Assembly: GCF_001439785.1 (NCBI RefSeq)
Contig: NZ_JYLI01000021.1
Coordinates: forward strand, 38,149 to 102,148
Length of the DNA stretch: 64,000 nt
From: Pseudomonas poae
GTDB taxonomy: Bacteria; Pseudomonadota; Gammaproteobacteria; Pseudomonadales; Pseudomonadaceae
Direction of reading: 5' to 3'
Part shown: positions 25,910-34,529 of the stretch, piece by piece
How positions within the stretch are numbered: the first letter of the stretch is position 1
Layout: each line of letters starts with the position of its first letter
Translations under genes and position numbers: made by a program
Notes under the pieces: model-generated
Databases searched by the model: none
Told to the model about the DNA's origin: nothing
Seen by the model: the letters and a program-made list of their open reading frames with translations, nothing else

Positions 25910-26911
25910 ATGAAATCGCTGTCCGACGTAAAGTTCTCGACCCTTGACTTGGTGCCCGTGCGGGCCGATGGCAGCCCGGCGCAGTCGTTGCGCAATTCCC
26001 TGGACCTGGCCCAGCACGTTGAAAAATTCGGCTATAACCGTTTTTGGGTGGCCGAACACCACAACATGGACGGCATCGCCAGCTCGGCCACCTCGGTGTT
26101 GCTCGGCTACCTGGCCGGTGGCACCTCGACCATCCGCGTCGGCTCCGGCGGCGTGATGCTGCCCAACCATGCCCCGCTGGTGATTGCCGAACAGTTCGGC
26201 ACCCTGGAAAGCCTCTACCCGGGTCGCATCGACCTGGGCCTGGGCCGCGCGCCCGGCTCCGACCAGATGACCGCCCGCGCCCTGCGCCGTGAGCGCTCCG
26301 GCAGTGCGGATGACTTCCCGCAGGACGTGGCCGAGCTGATGGCCTACCTCGGCCCCCGCACCCCCGACCAACGCGTGATCGCCGTGCCCGGCACGGGTAC
26401 GAATGTGCCGGTGTGGCTGCTCGGCTCAAGCCTGTTCAGCGCGCAACTGGCCGGTGAGCGCGGTTTGCCCTACGCCTTCGCCTCCCATTTCGCACCCCGT
26501 CTGATGCACGAGGCAGTGCGCGTCTACCGCAATCACTTTCAGCCTTCAGCCGTGCTGGACAAGCCCTACGTGATGCTCGGCATTCCGTTGGTGGCCGCCG
26601 ACACCGACGAGCAGGCCGACTACCTGGCCACCTCGATGTACCAGCGCATCCTCGCGTTGATGCGCGGGCAAAGCCTGGTGCAGCGCGCGCCGGTGAACAC
26701 CATGGACGGCCTGTGGCTGCCCCACGAAAAAGACGCGGTCGGCAGCTTCCTGGGCCTGGCCATGGTTGGCGGCCCGGCGAAAATCCGCGCCAGGCTTGAG
26801 GTGCTGATCGAGCAGACCGGCGCCGACGAGCTGATTTTCACCAGTGACCTGTACGAGCACGCCGACCGGATTCAATCCTACGAGCTGCTGGCGCAAGTGA
26901 TGAAGGGCTGA
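25910..26911 (+). CDS. LLM-class flavin-dependent oxidoreductase (luciferase-like)
   Basis: 333-residue bacterial-luciferase-like protein expected to use FMN and reduced flavin with an unknown substrate. The family blocks FWVAEHHNM, VGSGGVMLPNHAPL and GRIDLGLGRAPGSD are near the N-terminal half, and MVGGPAKIRARLEVL near the C-terminus. ATG at 25910 has GGAG upstream. A single gene ended by a clear terminator. Substrate not inferable. Confidence 0.88.
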   Translation: MKSLSDVKFSTLDLVPVRADGSPAQSLRNSLDLAQHVEKFGYNRFWVAEHHNMDGIASSATSVLLGYLAGGTSTIRVGSGGVMLPNHAPLVIAEQFGTLESLYPGRIDLGLGRAPGSDQMTARALRRERSGSADDFPQDVAELMAYLGPRTPDQRVIAVPGTGTNVPVWLLGSSLFSAQLAGERGLPYAFASHFAPRLMHEAVRVYRNHFQPSAVLDKPYVMLGIPLVAADTDEQADYLATSMYQRILALMRGQSLVQRAPVNTMDGLWLPHEKDAVGSFLGLAMVGGPAKIRARLEVLIEQTGADELIFTSDLYEHADRIQSYELLAQVMKG

Positions 26912-26922
26912 ACCCCAGGCGT

Positions 26923-26953
26923 AAAAAAACCGACGCACCTGCGTCGGTTTTTT
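26923..26953. terminator. Bidirectional rho-independent terminator
   Basis: aaaaaaccgacgcacctgcg and complement form an 11-pair stem with A and T runs on both sides, between the convergent LLM and DUF1161 genes. Confidence 0.9.
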
Positions 26954-26970
26954 ATGTCTGAAGCACGGGA

Positions 26971-27195
26971 TCAACCGCGCTTGTAGACGATTTCCTTGGT
27001 GCCGCCTTCACAGCTGCCAATCACTTGGGCATCGGCCGCTGCGCCTTTCTCGACGACATCCAGCGAATAATGCTGAACGCCTTTAGCGTCAAGCTTCGCT
27101 GCGAGTTCGCTTTTCAGCTCTTCGCAAGGCTTGCCCGCCGCCAGAGCTGTGCCTGCAATGCTCAACAAACCTACTGCCAACAGAAACTTTTTCAT
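26971..27195 (-). CDS. Secreted DUF1161 protein, copy 2
   Basis: 74-residue paralog of the protein at 24859-25098: signal peptide (MKKFLLAVGLLSIAGTALA), then CEELKSELAAKLDAKG and a C-terminal VIGSCEGGTKEIVYK, with the same cysteine spacing. It is convergent with the LLM gene, with a terminator between. Function unknown; the pair may be a local duplication. Confidence 0.88.
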   Translation of the reverse strand: MKKFLLAVGLLSIAGTALAAGKPCEELKSELAAKLDAKGVQHYSLDVVEKGAAADAQVIGSCEGGTKEIVYKRG

Positions 27196-27226
27196 CCGTT
27201 ACTTCCTTGCGCTGATCAAATTGAGC

Positions 27227-27251
27227 GTGCCGACGCATGCAGCGTCGGCAC
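27227..27251. promoter_or_regulatory. Perfect 10-bp-arm hairpin downstream of dodecin
   Basis: gtgccgacgc-atgca-gcgtcggcac is a perfect inverted repeat in the gap between the dodecin gene and the DUF1161 start. It may end the dodecin transcript, although no T-run follows. Confidence 0.5.
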
Positions 27252-27310
27252 CCAATGTGTGTAGCGCAGGTTATGGCAATCGGCCAGCGGGCAAAGTTCA
27301 ACTCACCCGA

Positions 27311-27523
27311 TTAACTACTGGCAATGCGAAAGCCTACCTTGAGGGTGACCTGATAATGGGCAACCTTGCCGTTCTCGATATGACCACGGGTTTCAGTCAC
27401 CTCGAACCACTCCAGATGCGTCAGGCTTTTGCTGGCCTCAGCCAATGCGTTGTTGATCGCATCTTCAATGCTGGTGGTGGACGAACCAACCAGTTCGACT
27501 TTCTTGTAGGTGTGATTACTCAT
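27311..27523 (-). CDS. Dodecin (flavin-storage protein)
   Basis: 70-residue dodecin with the characteristic YKKVELVGSS beginning, INNALAEASK helix and HLEWFEVTETRGHI strand, which assemble a hollow dodecamer binding flavins or coenzyme A. The ATG at 27523 (MSNHTYKK) is the normal start. Divergent from the DUF883 gene across about 157 bases. Confidence 0.93.
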   Translation of the reverse strand: MSNHTYKKVELVGSSTTSIEDAINNALAEASKSLTHLEWFEVTETRGHIENGKVAHYQVTLKVGFRIASS

Positions 27524-27680
27524 GGCGTTTCTCCTAAAGGTCGTCAATCAAGACTAGCAGTGAATGTTCGTACTGCTTGAGGCGACCATTGGCAGGAGAA
27601 AGTTCAGAATTACTGCACTTTCTGAAACGGGCGCAGTCGGTATCTACACACGCCACTCAATCACTTTCAGGAGAGTTCAC

Positions 27681-28007
27681 ATGGCCAACACTTCTTTACG
27701 CAAAGCGTCGCTGGAAAGCATGGAAGCGGAGATTTCGAGCCTGCTCAAGTCCCTTGAGAGCCTCAAGGACGACGCGTCGGATGAGTCGCGCAAAACGCTG
27801 AAGGCCCTGAAAAGCAACGCCGAGAATGCTCTCAAGCACTCTCGCCACCTGATCAGCGACGCCTACGAAGAAAGCAAAGTCAAACTGCGCGAAACCGGCG
27901 TTGCTACCCGTGACTACGCACAAGAGCACCCATGGACTACCGCCGGTGTTGCGGTAGGCGCACTGGGTCTGCTGGCAGCCTACCTGCTGTGCAAACGCGG
28001 TGACTAA
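27681..28007 (+). CDS. DUF883 (ElaB/YqjD-like) inner-membrane ribosome-associated protein
   Basis: 108-residue protein: an amphipathic helical N-terminal part (about 1-80, rich in K, E and S), then a C-terminal membrane helix (TAGVAVGALGLLAAYLL) and a basic end, the ElaB/YqjD pattern. Family members are stress-induced and can tether ribosomes to the membrane. The ATG at 27681 has GGAG. Its stop overlaps the convergent trpI stop by four bases. Confidence 0.88.
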   Translation: MANTSLRKASLESMEAEISSLLKSLESLKDDASDESRKTLKALKSNAENALKHSRHLISDAYEESKVKLRETGVATRDYAQEHPWTTAGVAVGALGLLAAYLLCKRGD

Positions 28008-28903
28008 TACGTGGTCTGGCGCGCCAGCTCAGCCTTGAGCCACTGCGCCAATTGCCCTGCGCGCCCGTCTGCGGCGCGCTTGGGCAGCCACAGCGCCAGG
28101 TGCGCCGGGGTTTCACTGAAGCCCCATGGCGCCACCAGCCGACCCGCACGCAGGTCCTCTGCGACCAGTGGCTGCGGTGCAATTGCCACCCCAAGTCCCG
28201 CCACTGCTGCTTCCAGCAAATAATACAAATGTTCAAACCCCTGGCCGAGTTTCAACGCGCCGGGTTCGATGCCGTGTGGCTGCGCCCAACTGGGCCAGGC
28301 TTGCGGGCGCGAGGTGGTGTGCAGCAGCGGTTCACCACACAAGGCTGAAGCCGGGGCCTGGCGCAGTCTTTCGTAACCGGCAAAACGCGGGCTCATGACC
28401 GGGCCAATGCGCTCGCTGGCCAACTCGAACACCTGCATGTCAGCCGGCCATGGCGGCTCGGCAAACACCAGCAGGGCATCGAGGCCTGGGCGACGGGGAT
28501 CCAGATCACCATCCCCCGCCGAGAGGTGCAGTCGCAGGTCCGGCAGGTCGGCGTTCAAACGGCCCAGGCGCGGGATCAGCCAGCGCGCGAGCAAGCTTCC
28601 CGAACAACCCAGCACGAAGGGTGCATCGGCGCTGTGGCGGGTCAGTTCGTTGCACACCTCGCGCAGCCGCTCGAAGGCCTCGGCGCTTACATCGCGCAGC
28701 CGTGCGCCAGCATCTGTGAGTTTAAGGCCACGACCGTCCTTGACGAACAAGCTGACGCCCAGGTGCTCTTCGAGTACTTTGAGCTGGCGACTCACTGCGC
28801 CGTGAGTCACATGCAGCTGCTCGGCTGCCTGGCTGACGCTGTTAAGCCGCGCAGCGGCTTCAAACGCGCGCAGGGCGTTGAGCGGGGGAAGGTCTCGGCT
28901 CAT
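28004..28903 (-). CDS. trpI: LysR-type activator of trpBA, TrpI
   Basis: 299-residue LTTR: an N-terminal helix-turn-helix (SQAAEQLHVTHGAVSRQLKVLEEHLGV) and an effector domain for indoleglycerol phosphate. It is divergent from trpBA across 110 bases, exactly the arrangement of Pseudomonas TrpI, which activates trpBA when indoleglycerol phosphate builds up. The gap should hold its binding sites. Overlaps the convergent DUF883 gene by four bases. Confidence 0.94.
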   Translation of the reverse strand: MSRDLPPLNALRAFEAAARLNSVSQAAEQLHVTHGAVSRQLKVLEEHLGVSLFVKDGRGLKLTDAGARLRDVSAEAFERLREVCNELTRHSADAPFVLGCSGSLLARWLIPRLGRLNADLPDLRLHLSAGDGDLDPRRPGLDALLVFAEPPWPADMQVFELASERIGPVMSPRFAGYERLRQAPASALCGEPLLHTTSRPQAWPSWAQPHGIEPGALKLGQGFEHLYYLLEAAVAGLGVAIAPQPLVAEDLRAGRLVAPWGFSETPAHLALWLPKRAADGRAGQLAQWLKAELARQTTY

Positions 28904-29013
28904 CTGTGAGTTTTCCTGACAGGTTGCGGCGATCTTATCGGTTTTCAGCCTGGAGTGTGAGGGGTAGAGTGGACCTCATTGCGTCTCTCACCCCATTTTT
29001 CCTGGAGCGTCCC

Positions 29014-30240
29014 ATGATTGAGTCCCAGACCGACCTGCGCAACGGCCCAGACCTTAACGGCCTGTTTGGCGGCTTCGGCGGCCGCTACGTTGCAGAAACC
29101 CTGATGCCGTTGATCCTTGACCTGGCCCGCGAATACGAAGCGGCCAAGATCGATCCGGCCTTCAATAAGGAACTGGCCTACTTCCAGCGCGACTACGTCG
29201 GACGCCCGAGCCCGCTGTACTTCGCCGAACGCCTGACCGAATTCTGCGGCGGCGCCAAAATCTACCTCAAGCGCGAGGAGCTCAATCACACCGGCGCGCA
29301 CAAGATCAACAACTGCATCGGCCAGATCCTCCTGGCACGGCGCATGGGCAAAAAACGCATCATCGCCGAGACCGGCGCCGGCATGCACGGCGTGGCCACC
29401 GCCACCGTGGCTGCGCGCTTCGGCCTGCAGTGCGTGATCTACATGGGTACCACCGACATCGAGCGCCAACAGGCCAACGTGTTCCGCATGAAGCTGCTGG
29501 GCGCTGAAGTCATCCCTGTGGTGGCCGGCACCGGCACGCTCAAGGACGCGATGAACGAAGCGCTGCGCGACTGGGTGACCAACGTCGACGACACCTTCTA
29601 CCTGATCGGCACCGTGGCCGGCCCGCACCCTTACCCCGCCATGGTGCGTGACTTCCAGGCCGTGATCGGCAAGGAAACCCGCGACCAGATGCTCGCCCAG
29701 GAAGGCCGCCTGCCGGACAGCCTGGTGGCGTGCATTGGCGGCGGTTCCAACGCGATGGGCCTGTTCCACCCGTTCCTGGACGACAAGAGCGTGGACATCA
29801 TCGGTGTCGAAGCGGCCGGCCATGGCATCGAAACCGGCAAACACGCCGCCAGCCTCAACGGCGGCGTACCGGGCGTGCTGCACGGCAACCGCACCTTCCT
29901 GCTGCAGGACGACGATGGTCAGATCATCGACGCCCACTCGATTTCCGCAGGCCTGGACTACCCCGGCATCGGCCCGGAACACGCCTGGTTGCATGACATC
30001 GGCCGCGTCCAGTACACCTCGGTGACCGACGACGAAGCCCTCGAAGCGTTTCACAAATGCTGCCGCCTGGAAGGCATTATTCCTGCACTGGAAACCGCCC
30101 ATGCCCTGGCCGAAGTATTCAAGCGCGCACCGAAGCTGCCCAAGGATCACTTGATGGTCGTCAACCTGTCGGGCCGCGGCGACAAAGACATGCAGACCGT
30201 GATGCACCACATGGAACAGTCCAAGCAGGAGAAACACTGA
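29014..30240 (+). CDS. trpB: Tryptophan synthase beta subunit
   Basis: 408-residue PLP enzyme joining indole and serine. PLP lysine motif HTGAHKINNCIGQ (about 90), glycine-rich phosphate loop CIGGGSNAMG and C-terminal LSGRGDKDM. The ATG at 29014 is followed by IESQTDLRNG, slightly longer than the P. aeruginosa protein. First gene of trpBA; stop overlaps trpA by one base. TrpI-controlled by position. Confidence 0.97.
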   Translation: MIESQTDLRNGPDLNGLFGGFGGRYVAETLMPLILDLAREYEAAKIDPAFNKELAYFQRDYVGRPSPLYFAERLTEFCGGAKIYLKREELNHTGAHKINNCIGQILLARRMGKKRIIAETGAGMHGVATATVAARFGLQCVIYMGTTDIERQQANVFRMKLLGAEVIPVVAGTGTLKDAMNEALRDWVTNVDDTFYLIGTVAGPHPYPAMVRDFQAVIGKETRDQMLAQEGRLPDSLVACIGGGSNAMGLFHPFLDDKSVDIIGVEAAGHGIETGKHAASLNGGVPGVLHGNRTFLLQDDDGQIIDAHSISAGLDYPGIGPEHAWLHDIGRVQYTSVTDDEALEAFHKCCRLEGIIPALETAHALAEVFKRAPKLPKDHLMVVNLSGRGDKDMQTVMHHMEQSKQEKH

Positions 30241-31049
30241 TGAGCCGCCTGCAAACCCGCTTCGCGCAGCTGAAAGAACAAAACCGCGCCGCCCTGGTAA
30301 CCTTCGTCACCGCCGGCGACCCGGGGTATGACGCCTCGCTGGCGATCCTCAAAGGCCTGCCCGCGGCTGGCGCCGATGTGATCGAACTGGGCATGCCCTT
30401 CACCGACCCGATGGCCGACGGCCCGGCGATCCAGCTGGCCAACATCCGCGCACTGGAAGCCAAACAGAACCTGGCGAAAACCCTGCAGATGGTGCGCGAG
30501 TTCCGCAAGGACAATAACGACACTCCGCTGGTGCTGATGGGCTACTTCAACCCCATCCACAAATACGGTGTGCCGACGTTCATCAGCGACGCCAAAGACG
30601 CCGGGGTCGATGGCCTGATCGTGGTCGACATGCCGCCCGAGCATAACGGCGAGCTGTGCGACCCGGCGCAGGCCGCAGGCATCGACTTCATCCGCCTGAC
30701 CACGCCGACCACCGACGATGTGCGTCTGCCCACGGTGCTCAACGGCAGTTCCGGCTTTGTGTACTACGTGTCGGTGGCCGGTGTGACCGGTGCCGGTGCT
30801 GCTACCCTGGAACACGTCGAAGAAGCCGTGAGCCGCCTGCGCCGCCATACCGACCTGCCGATCAGCATCGGTTTTGGTATCCGCACGCCGGAACAAGCCG
30901 CGGCCATCGCCCGCCTGGCGGACGGTGTGGTGGTGGGCTCGGCGTTGATCGACCACATCGCCAACGCCAGCAGCCACGAGCACGCTATCGATGGCGTGTT
31001 GAGCCATTGCGCGGCACTGGCCGAAGGCGTGCGTAACGCGCGTAAGTAA
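30240..31049 (+). CDS. trpA: Tryptophan synthase alpha subunit
   Basis: 269-residue TIM barrel that cleaves indoleglycerol phosphate and passes indole to TrpB. Catalytic acids lie in the family segments ELGMPFTDPMADGP (Glu near 50) and VVDMPPEHNGE-type loop; the phosphate site is FGIRTPEQA. ATG at 30240 overlaps the trpB stop. Ended by a terminator at 31128-31161. Confidence 0.97.
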   Translation: MSRLQTRFAQLKEQNRAALVTFVTAGDPGYDASLAILKGLPAAGADVIELGMPFTDPMADGPAIQLANIRALEAKQNLAKTLQMVREFRKDNNDTPLVLMGYFNPIHKYGVPTFISDAKDAGVDGLIVVDMPPEHNGELCDPAQAAGIDFIRLTTPTTDDVRLPTVLNGSSGFVYYVSVAGVTGAGAATLEHVEEAVSRLRRHTDLPISIGFGIRTPEQAAAIARLADGVVVGSALIDHIANASSHEHAIDGVLSHCAALAEGVRNARK

Positions 31050-31127
31050 GCGTCCCGTCAGCGCGAGGTAAAGTTCCTGATACAGAGGAATCAACCCGCG
31101 AGGGCACGGCCTAAACAGCAAGATCCA

Positions 31128-31161
31128 GGGATTTCGAACCTCGTTCGAAGTCCCTTTTTTT
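31128..31161 (+). terminator. Terminator of trpBA
   Basis: gggatttcgaac-ct-c-gttcgaagtccc with one mismatch, followed by seven Ts, forms a typical rho-independent terminator just before the next gene. Confidence 0.85.
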
Positions 31162-31184
31162 GTGTGTGCCCTGAGGAATCCCCG

Positions 31185-31619
31185 ATGAAGATGCCCAAAT
31201 CCGTGATTGCAGGTCTAGGCGTGCTGGTACTCGGCGCCAGCGCCCTGGTGCACGCCGCGCCGCCCGACCCACGCGGCGAAGGTCCCGGCCGTGATGGGCC
31301 ACCCGGCCCCCATGAGCAACATGGCCCGCAGGACGACCGCCGAGGCGGCCCGCCGCCACGGGATTTCGGCCCGGTGCGTCAGATCATCCACGACAACCAC
31401 GACCAGTTCGCACGCGGCGCGCCACCGCCACCCGACGTGCGCCTGGAACGCGGCCGGCCGTTGCCCCCCGGCTACTACGGCGAACGCCTCGGCCCCCGCG
31501 AGCTGGAGCGCCTGCCGCGCTATGAGGGCTACGAATGGCGCCGTTCCGGCCCGGACGTGGTGTTGATCGCGGTGGGCACCGGCATCGTCTACGAGATCCT
31601 TGCCAACGTACTCAACTGA
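31185..31619 (+). CDS. RcnB-family secreted protein
   Basis: 144-residue periplasmic protein: signal peptide ending near LVHA-AP, a low-complexity middle rich in Pro, Gly, Asp and His (about 25-75), and a C-terminal RcnB-like domain (LPPGYYGERL, then YEWRRSGPDVVLIAVGTGIVYEIL). RcnB proteins modulate nickel/cobalt or act in the envelope; here the metal link is uncertain. ATG at 31185 with GAGGAA. Confidence 0.82.
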   Translation: MKMPKSVIAGLGVLVLGASALVHAAPPDPRGEGPGRDGPPGPHEQHGPQDDRRGGPPPRDFGPVRQIIHDNHDQFARGAPPPPDVRLERGRPLPPGYYGERLGPRELERLPRYEGYEWRRSGPDVVLIAVGTGIVYEILANVLN

Positions 31620-31663
31620 GCAGACTTCGTGTGGCAAGCAGGCTTCTATTGTGAGCAGGCTTT

Positions 31664-31799
31664 TGTGGCGAGCAGGCTTGTCCTGCGTTGGGGTGCGCAG
31701 CAGCCCCCAAAACCGTGCTCTGCGCAGTGTCAGTTACACCGCGTTTTGCTGGATGGGGGGCGCTACGCACCCCAACGCGGGACAAGCCCGCTCGCCACA
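31664..31799. repeat. 136-bp dispersed element, copy B (inverted)
   Basis: On the minus strand this is the same length as the copy at 11557-11692 and closely similar along its whole length, including the interior. Its ends are surrounded by extra partial end copies (31632-31680 on the left, 31800-31835 on the right), a nested arrangement. It fills the gap between the RcnB-like and MFS genes; no gene is seen in it. Confidence 0.88.
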
Positions 31800-31850
31800 A
31801 CAAGCCCGCTCGCCACAGGAATTCCGCTCGCCACCGCAGGCGGTTAGGGT

Positions 31851-33155
31851 TTACAACTCGATCCGTTCGACCTTGCCCACCAGCAGCACGTAGGACAACG
31901 CCCCAAGCAGCGCCAGCACGGCGATGTAGGTAATCGCCGGCGCAAATGAATCGCCGCTGGCCAGAAAGCCGATCACGATCGGCGTGGCAATCGCCGACAG
32001 GTTGCCGATGAAGTTGAACACACCGCCGGTCAGTCCCAGCAAACGTGCAGGGGCCAGGGTCGACACCAGCGACCAGGTGATCGACGCCAAACCATTACCG
32101 AAGAACGCCAGCGCCAGGAAGGCAATCACCCACGCCGTCGAATCCACGTAGTTGGCGCCGATAATCGCGGTGGAAATCAGCAGCCCGCTGATGATCGGCA
32201 ACTTGCGTGCAAAGCCCACCGACGCTCCCCGGCGGATCAGCCAGTCGGAAAAAATCCCGGAACACAGCACGCCCACAAACGCCGCGAGAAAGGGCAGAGA
32301 GGCCAACAGGCCGGACTTGATGAAATCCATGCCACGGTATTTCACCAGGTAGGTGGGGAACCACGTCAGGAAGAACCACAGCGTGGAGTTCAGGCAGAAC
32401 TGGCCCAGGTAGATGCCCCAGAGTTTGCGCTTGCTCAGCACAATGCCCAGGTCGACCCAGCTGAACGGCGCCTTTTTGGTCTGCGCCTGCATGTCCACCA
32501 GGCCGCCGCCGTCGCGGATCAGTTGAATCTCCGCCGCGTTGGCGCCGTTGAAATCCTTCGGCTCGCGGTACACCGCATACCAGATCAGCGCCCACAGGAT
32601 GCCCACACCGCCCGTGGCGACAAACACCATGTGCCAGCCAAACCGGTGTTGCAGCCACGCCAGCACCGGCGTCAGAAACGCCAGCCCGACGAACTGCCCC
32701 GAGGTGTAAAAACCAATCGCCGTGGCCCGCTCGCGCTCGGGGAACCAGGTGGTCACCACGCGGCTGTTGATCGGATAAGCCGGAGCCTCGAGCGCACCGA
32801 CCGCCATGCGCAACACGAACAGCGCGATAAAGCTGGCGGCGAAGCCCAGCATCACTGTGGCAATCGACCACAACAGCAAAGCGGCGGTGTAGAGGATGCG
32901 CGGCGGCACCCGGTCGACCAGCCAGCCGCCGGGAATCTGCATGGCGGCGTAGGTCCAGCCGAACGCGGAGAAGATCAGCCCGACATGCACCGGGTCGATC
33001 CCCAGGTCGCTGGTCAGAGCCGGTGCGGCAATCGACAGGTTGCTGCGGTCGAGGTAATTGATCACCACGGTGATGAACAGCAGCAAACCGATGAAGTAGC
33101 GCTTTCGGCTAGGCGTGACGAGAGAAGCCTGTCCGGTGAGGGATTCAGGTTGCAT
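31851..33155 (-). CDS. MFS transporter of the anion:cation symporter type, probable D-galactonate importer
   Basis: 434-residue, 12-helix major facilitator of the ACS family (motif NYLDRSNLSIAAP near the N-terminus, FSAFGWTYAAMQIPGGWLVDR). Such proteins move sugar acids with protons. It is the last gene, on the same strand, of the dgoK-dgoA-dgoD cluster, with a REPIN between it and dgoD. That arrangement suggests galactonate as substrate (DgoT-like); a related hexonate or glucarate is possible. Confidence 0.88.
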   Translation of the reverse strand: MQPESLTGQASLVTPSRKRYFIGLLLFITVVINYLDRSNLSIAAPALTSDLGIDPVHVGLIFSAFGWTYAAMQIPGGWLVDRVPPRILYTAALLLWSIATVMLGFAASFIALFVLRMAVGALEAPAYPINSRVVTTWFPERERATAIGFYTSGQFVGLAFLTPVLAWLQHRFGWHMVFVATGGVGILWALIWYAVYREPKDFNGANAAEIQLIRDGGGLVDMQAQTKKAPFSWVDLGIVLSKRKLWGIYLGQFCLNSTLWFFLTWFPTYLVKYRGMDFIKSGLLASLPFLAAFVGVLCSGIFSDWLIRRGASVGFARKLPIISGLLISTAIIGANYVDSTAWVIAFLALAFFGNGLASITWSLVSTLAPARLLGLTGGVFNFIGNLSAIATPIVIGFLASGDSFAPAITYIAVLALLGALSYVLLVGKVERIEL

Positions 33156-33215
33156 GGGGAGTGCCTCTTTTTATGTTTATTGAGGACAAATCTTGCTGAC
33201 GGAACCACGGTCAAT

Positions 33216-33302
33216 GTGGGAGCTGGCTTGCCTGCGATGGCGGTGAGTCAGCTTGCATCTCTGGCACTGACCCACCGCTTTCGCAGGCAAGCCAGCTCCC
33301 AC
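33216..33302. repeat. REPIN between the MFS gene and dgoD
   Basis: Arms gtgggagctggcttgcctgc and complement around a loop of about 40 bases, inside the dgo operon, so it may reduce transcription into the transporter gene. Confidence 0.92.
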
Positions 33303-33332
33303 ATTTTTTTACCGCGTTCCGTCAGAGGGACA

Positions 33333-34481
33333 TCACCACTCGGCAAAGCTGCCGTCGGCATGGCGCCAGATCGGGTTGCGCCAGCGGTGGCCGATGGCCG
33401 CGCGCTCGATCACGTATTCCTCGTTGATCTCGATGCCCAGGCCCGGGCCATTGGGGATCTTCACAAAGCCCTGGTCATAGTCGAACACGCCCGGGTCGCG
33501 CACGTAGTCGAGCAGGTCGTTGCTCTCGTTGTAGTGAATGCCCAGGCTTTGTTCCTGGATAAACGCGTTGTAGCAGACCGCGTCCAGCTGCAGGCAGGCC
33601 GCCAGGGCGATCGGGCCCAGCGGGCAGTGCAGGGCCAGCGCCACGTCGTAGGCTTCGGCCATGTTGGCGATCTTGCGGGTTTCGGTGATGCCGCCAGCAT
33701 GGGAGGCGTCCGGCTGGATGATGTCGACATAGCCTTCGCTGAGCACGCGCTTGAAATCCCAGCGCGAGAACAGCCGCTCGCCGAGGGCAATCGGCGTGCT
33801 GGTCAGCGGTGCCAGCTCCTTGAGGGCCTCGTAGTTTTCGCTGAGCACCGGCTCTTCGATGAACATCAGCTTGTACGGGTCCAGCTCTTTCATCAGCACC
33901 TTGGCCATGGGCTTGTGCACGCGGCCATGGAAGTCGACGCCGATACCCACGTTGGGGCCGACCGCATCGCGCACGGCCGCCACGTTGGCCAGGGCCAGGT
34001 CGACCTTGTCGAAGCTGTCGACGAACTGCAGTTCTTCGGTGCCGTTCATTTTCACGGCGGTAAAGCCACGGGCCACGGCCTCTTTGGCGGCACGGGCAGT
34101 ATCGGCCGGGCGGTCGCCGCCGATCCACGAATACACGCGAATCTTGTCACGCACCTGGCCGCCGAGCAGGTCGCTGACGGACACGCCGAGGGCCTTGCCC
34201 TTGATGTCCCACAACGCCTGGTCGATACCGGCCAGGGCGCTCATGTGCACAGCGCCGCCACGGTAGAAGCCGCCGCGATAGAGCACGGTCCAGATGTCTT
34301 CGATATTGCGCGGGTCTTTGCCGATCAGGTAGTCGGACAGTTCTTCAACAGCCGCCGCCACCGTGTGGGCGCGGCCTTCGACCACCGGCTCGCCCCAGCC
34401 GGTCACGCCCTGATCGGTTTCGACCTTGAGGAAGCACCAGCGCGGCGGGACGATAAAGGTCGTCAATTTGGTGATTTTCAT
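33333..34481 (-). CDS. dgoD: D-galactonate dehydratase
   Basis: 382-residue enolase-superfamily (mandelate racemase group) enzyme converting galactonate to 2-keto-3-deoxygalactonate. Metal-ligand and catalytic segments are present: VDFHGR (acid near 183-185), FIEEPV, and the C-terminal PLGPIALAACLQLD loop. Third step order fits KDGal made here being phosphorylated by DgoK and cleaved by DgoA. Confidence 0.93.
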   Translation of the reverse strand: MKITKLTTFIVPPRWCFLKVETDQGVTGWGEPVVEGRAHTVAAAVEELSDYLIGKDPRNIEDIWTVLYRGGFYRGGAVHMSALAGIDQALWDIKGKALGVSVSDLLGGQVRDKIRVYSWIGGDRPADTARAAKEAVARGFTAVKMNGTEELQFVDSFDKVDLALANVAAVRDAVGPNVGIGVDFHGRVHKPMAKVLMKELDPYKLMFIEEPVLSENYEALKELAPLTSTPIALGERLFSRWDFKRVLSEGYVDIIQPDASHAGGITETRKIANMAEAYDVALALHCPLGPIALAACLQLDAVCYNAFIQEQSLGIHYNESNDLLDYVRDPGVFDYDQGFVKIPNGPGLGIEINEEYVIERAAIGHRWRNPIWRHADGSFAEW

Positions 34482-34529
34482 CTGTTATCTCTCTTATCGA
34501 TGCGGCGCCTGTGGGCGCGGAACTTGCTA

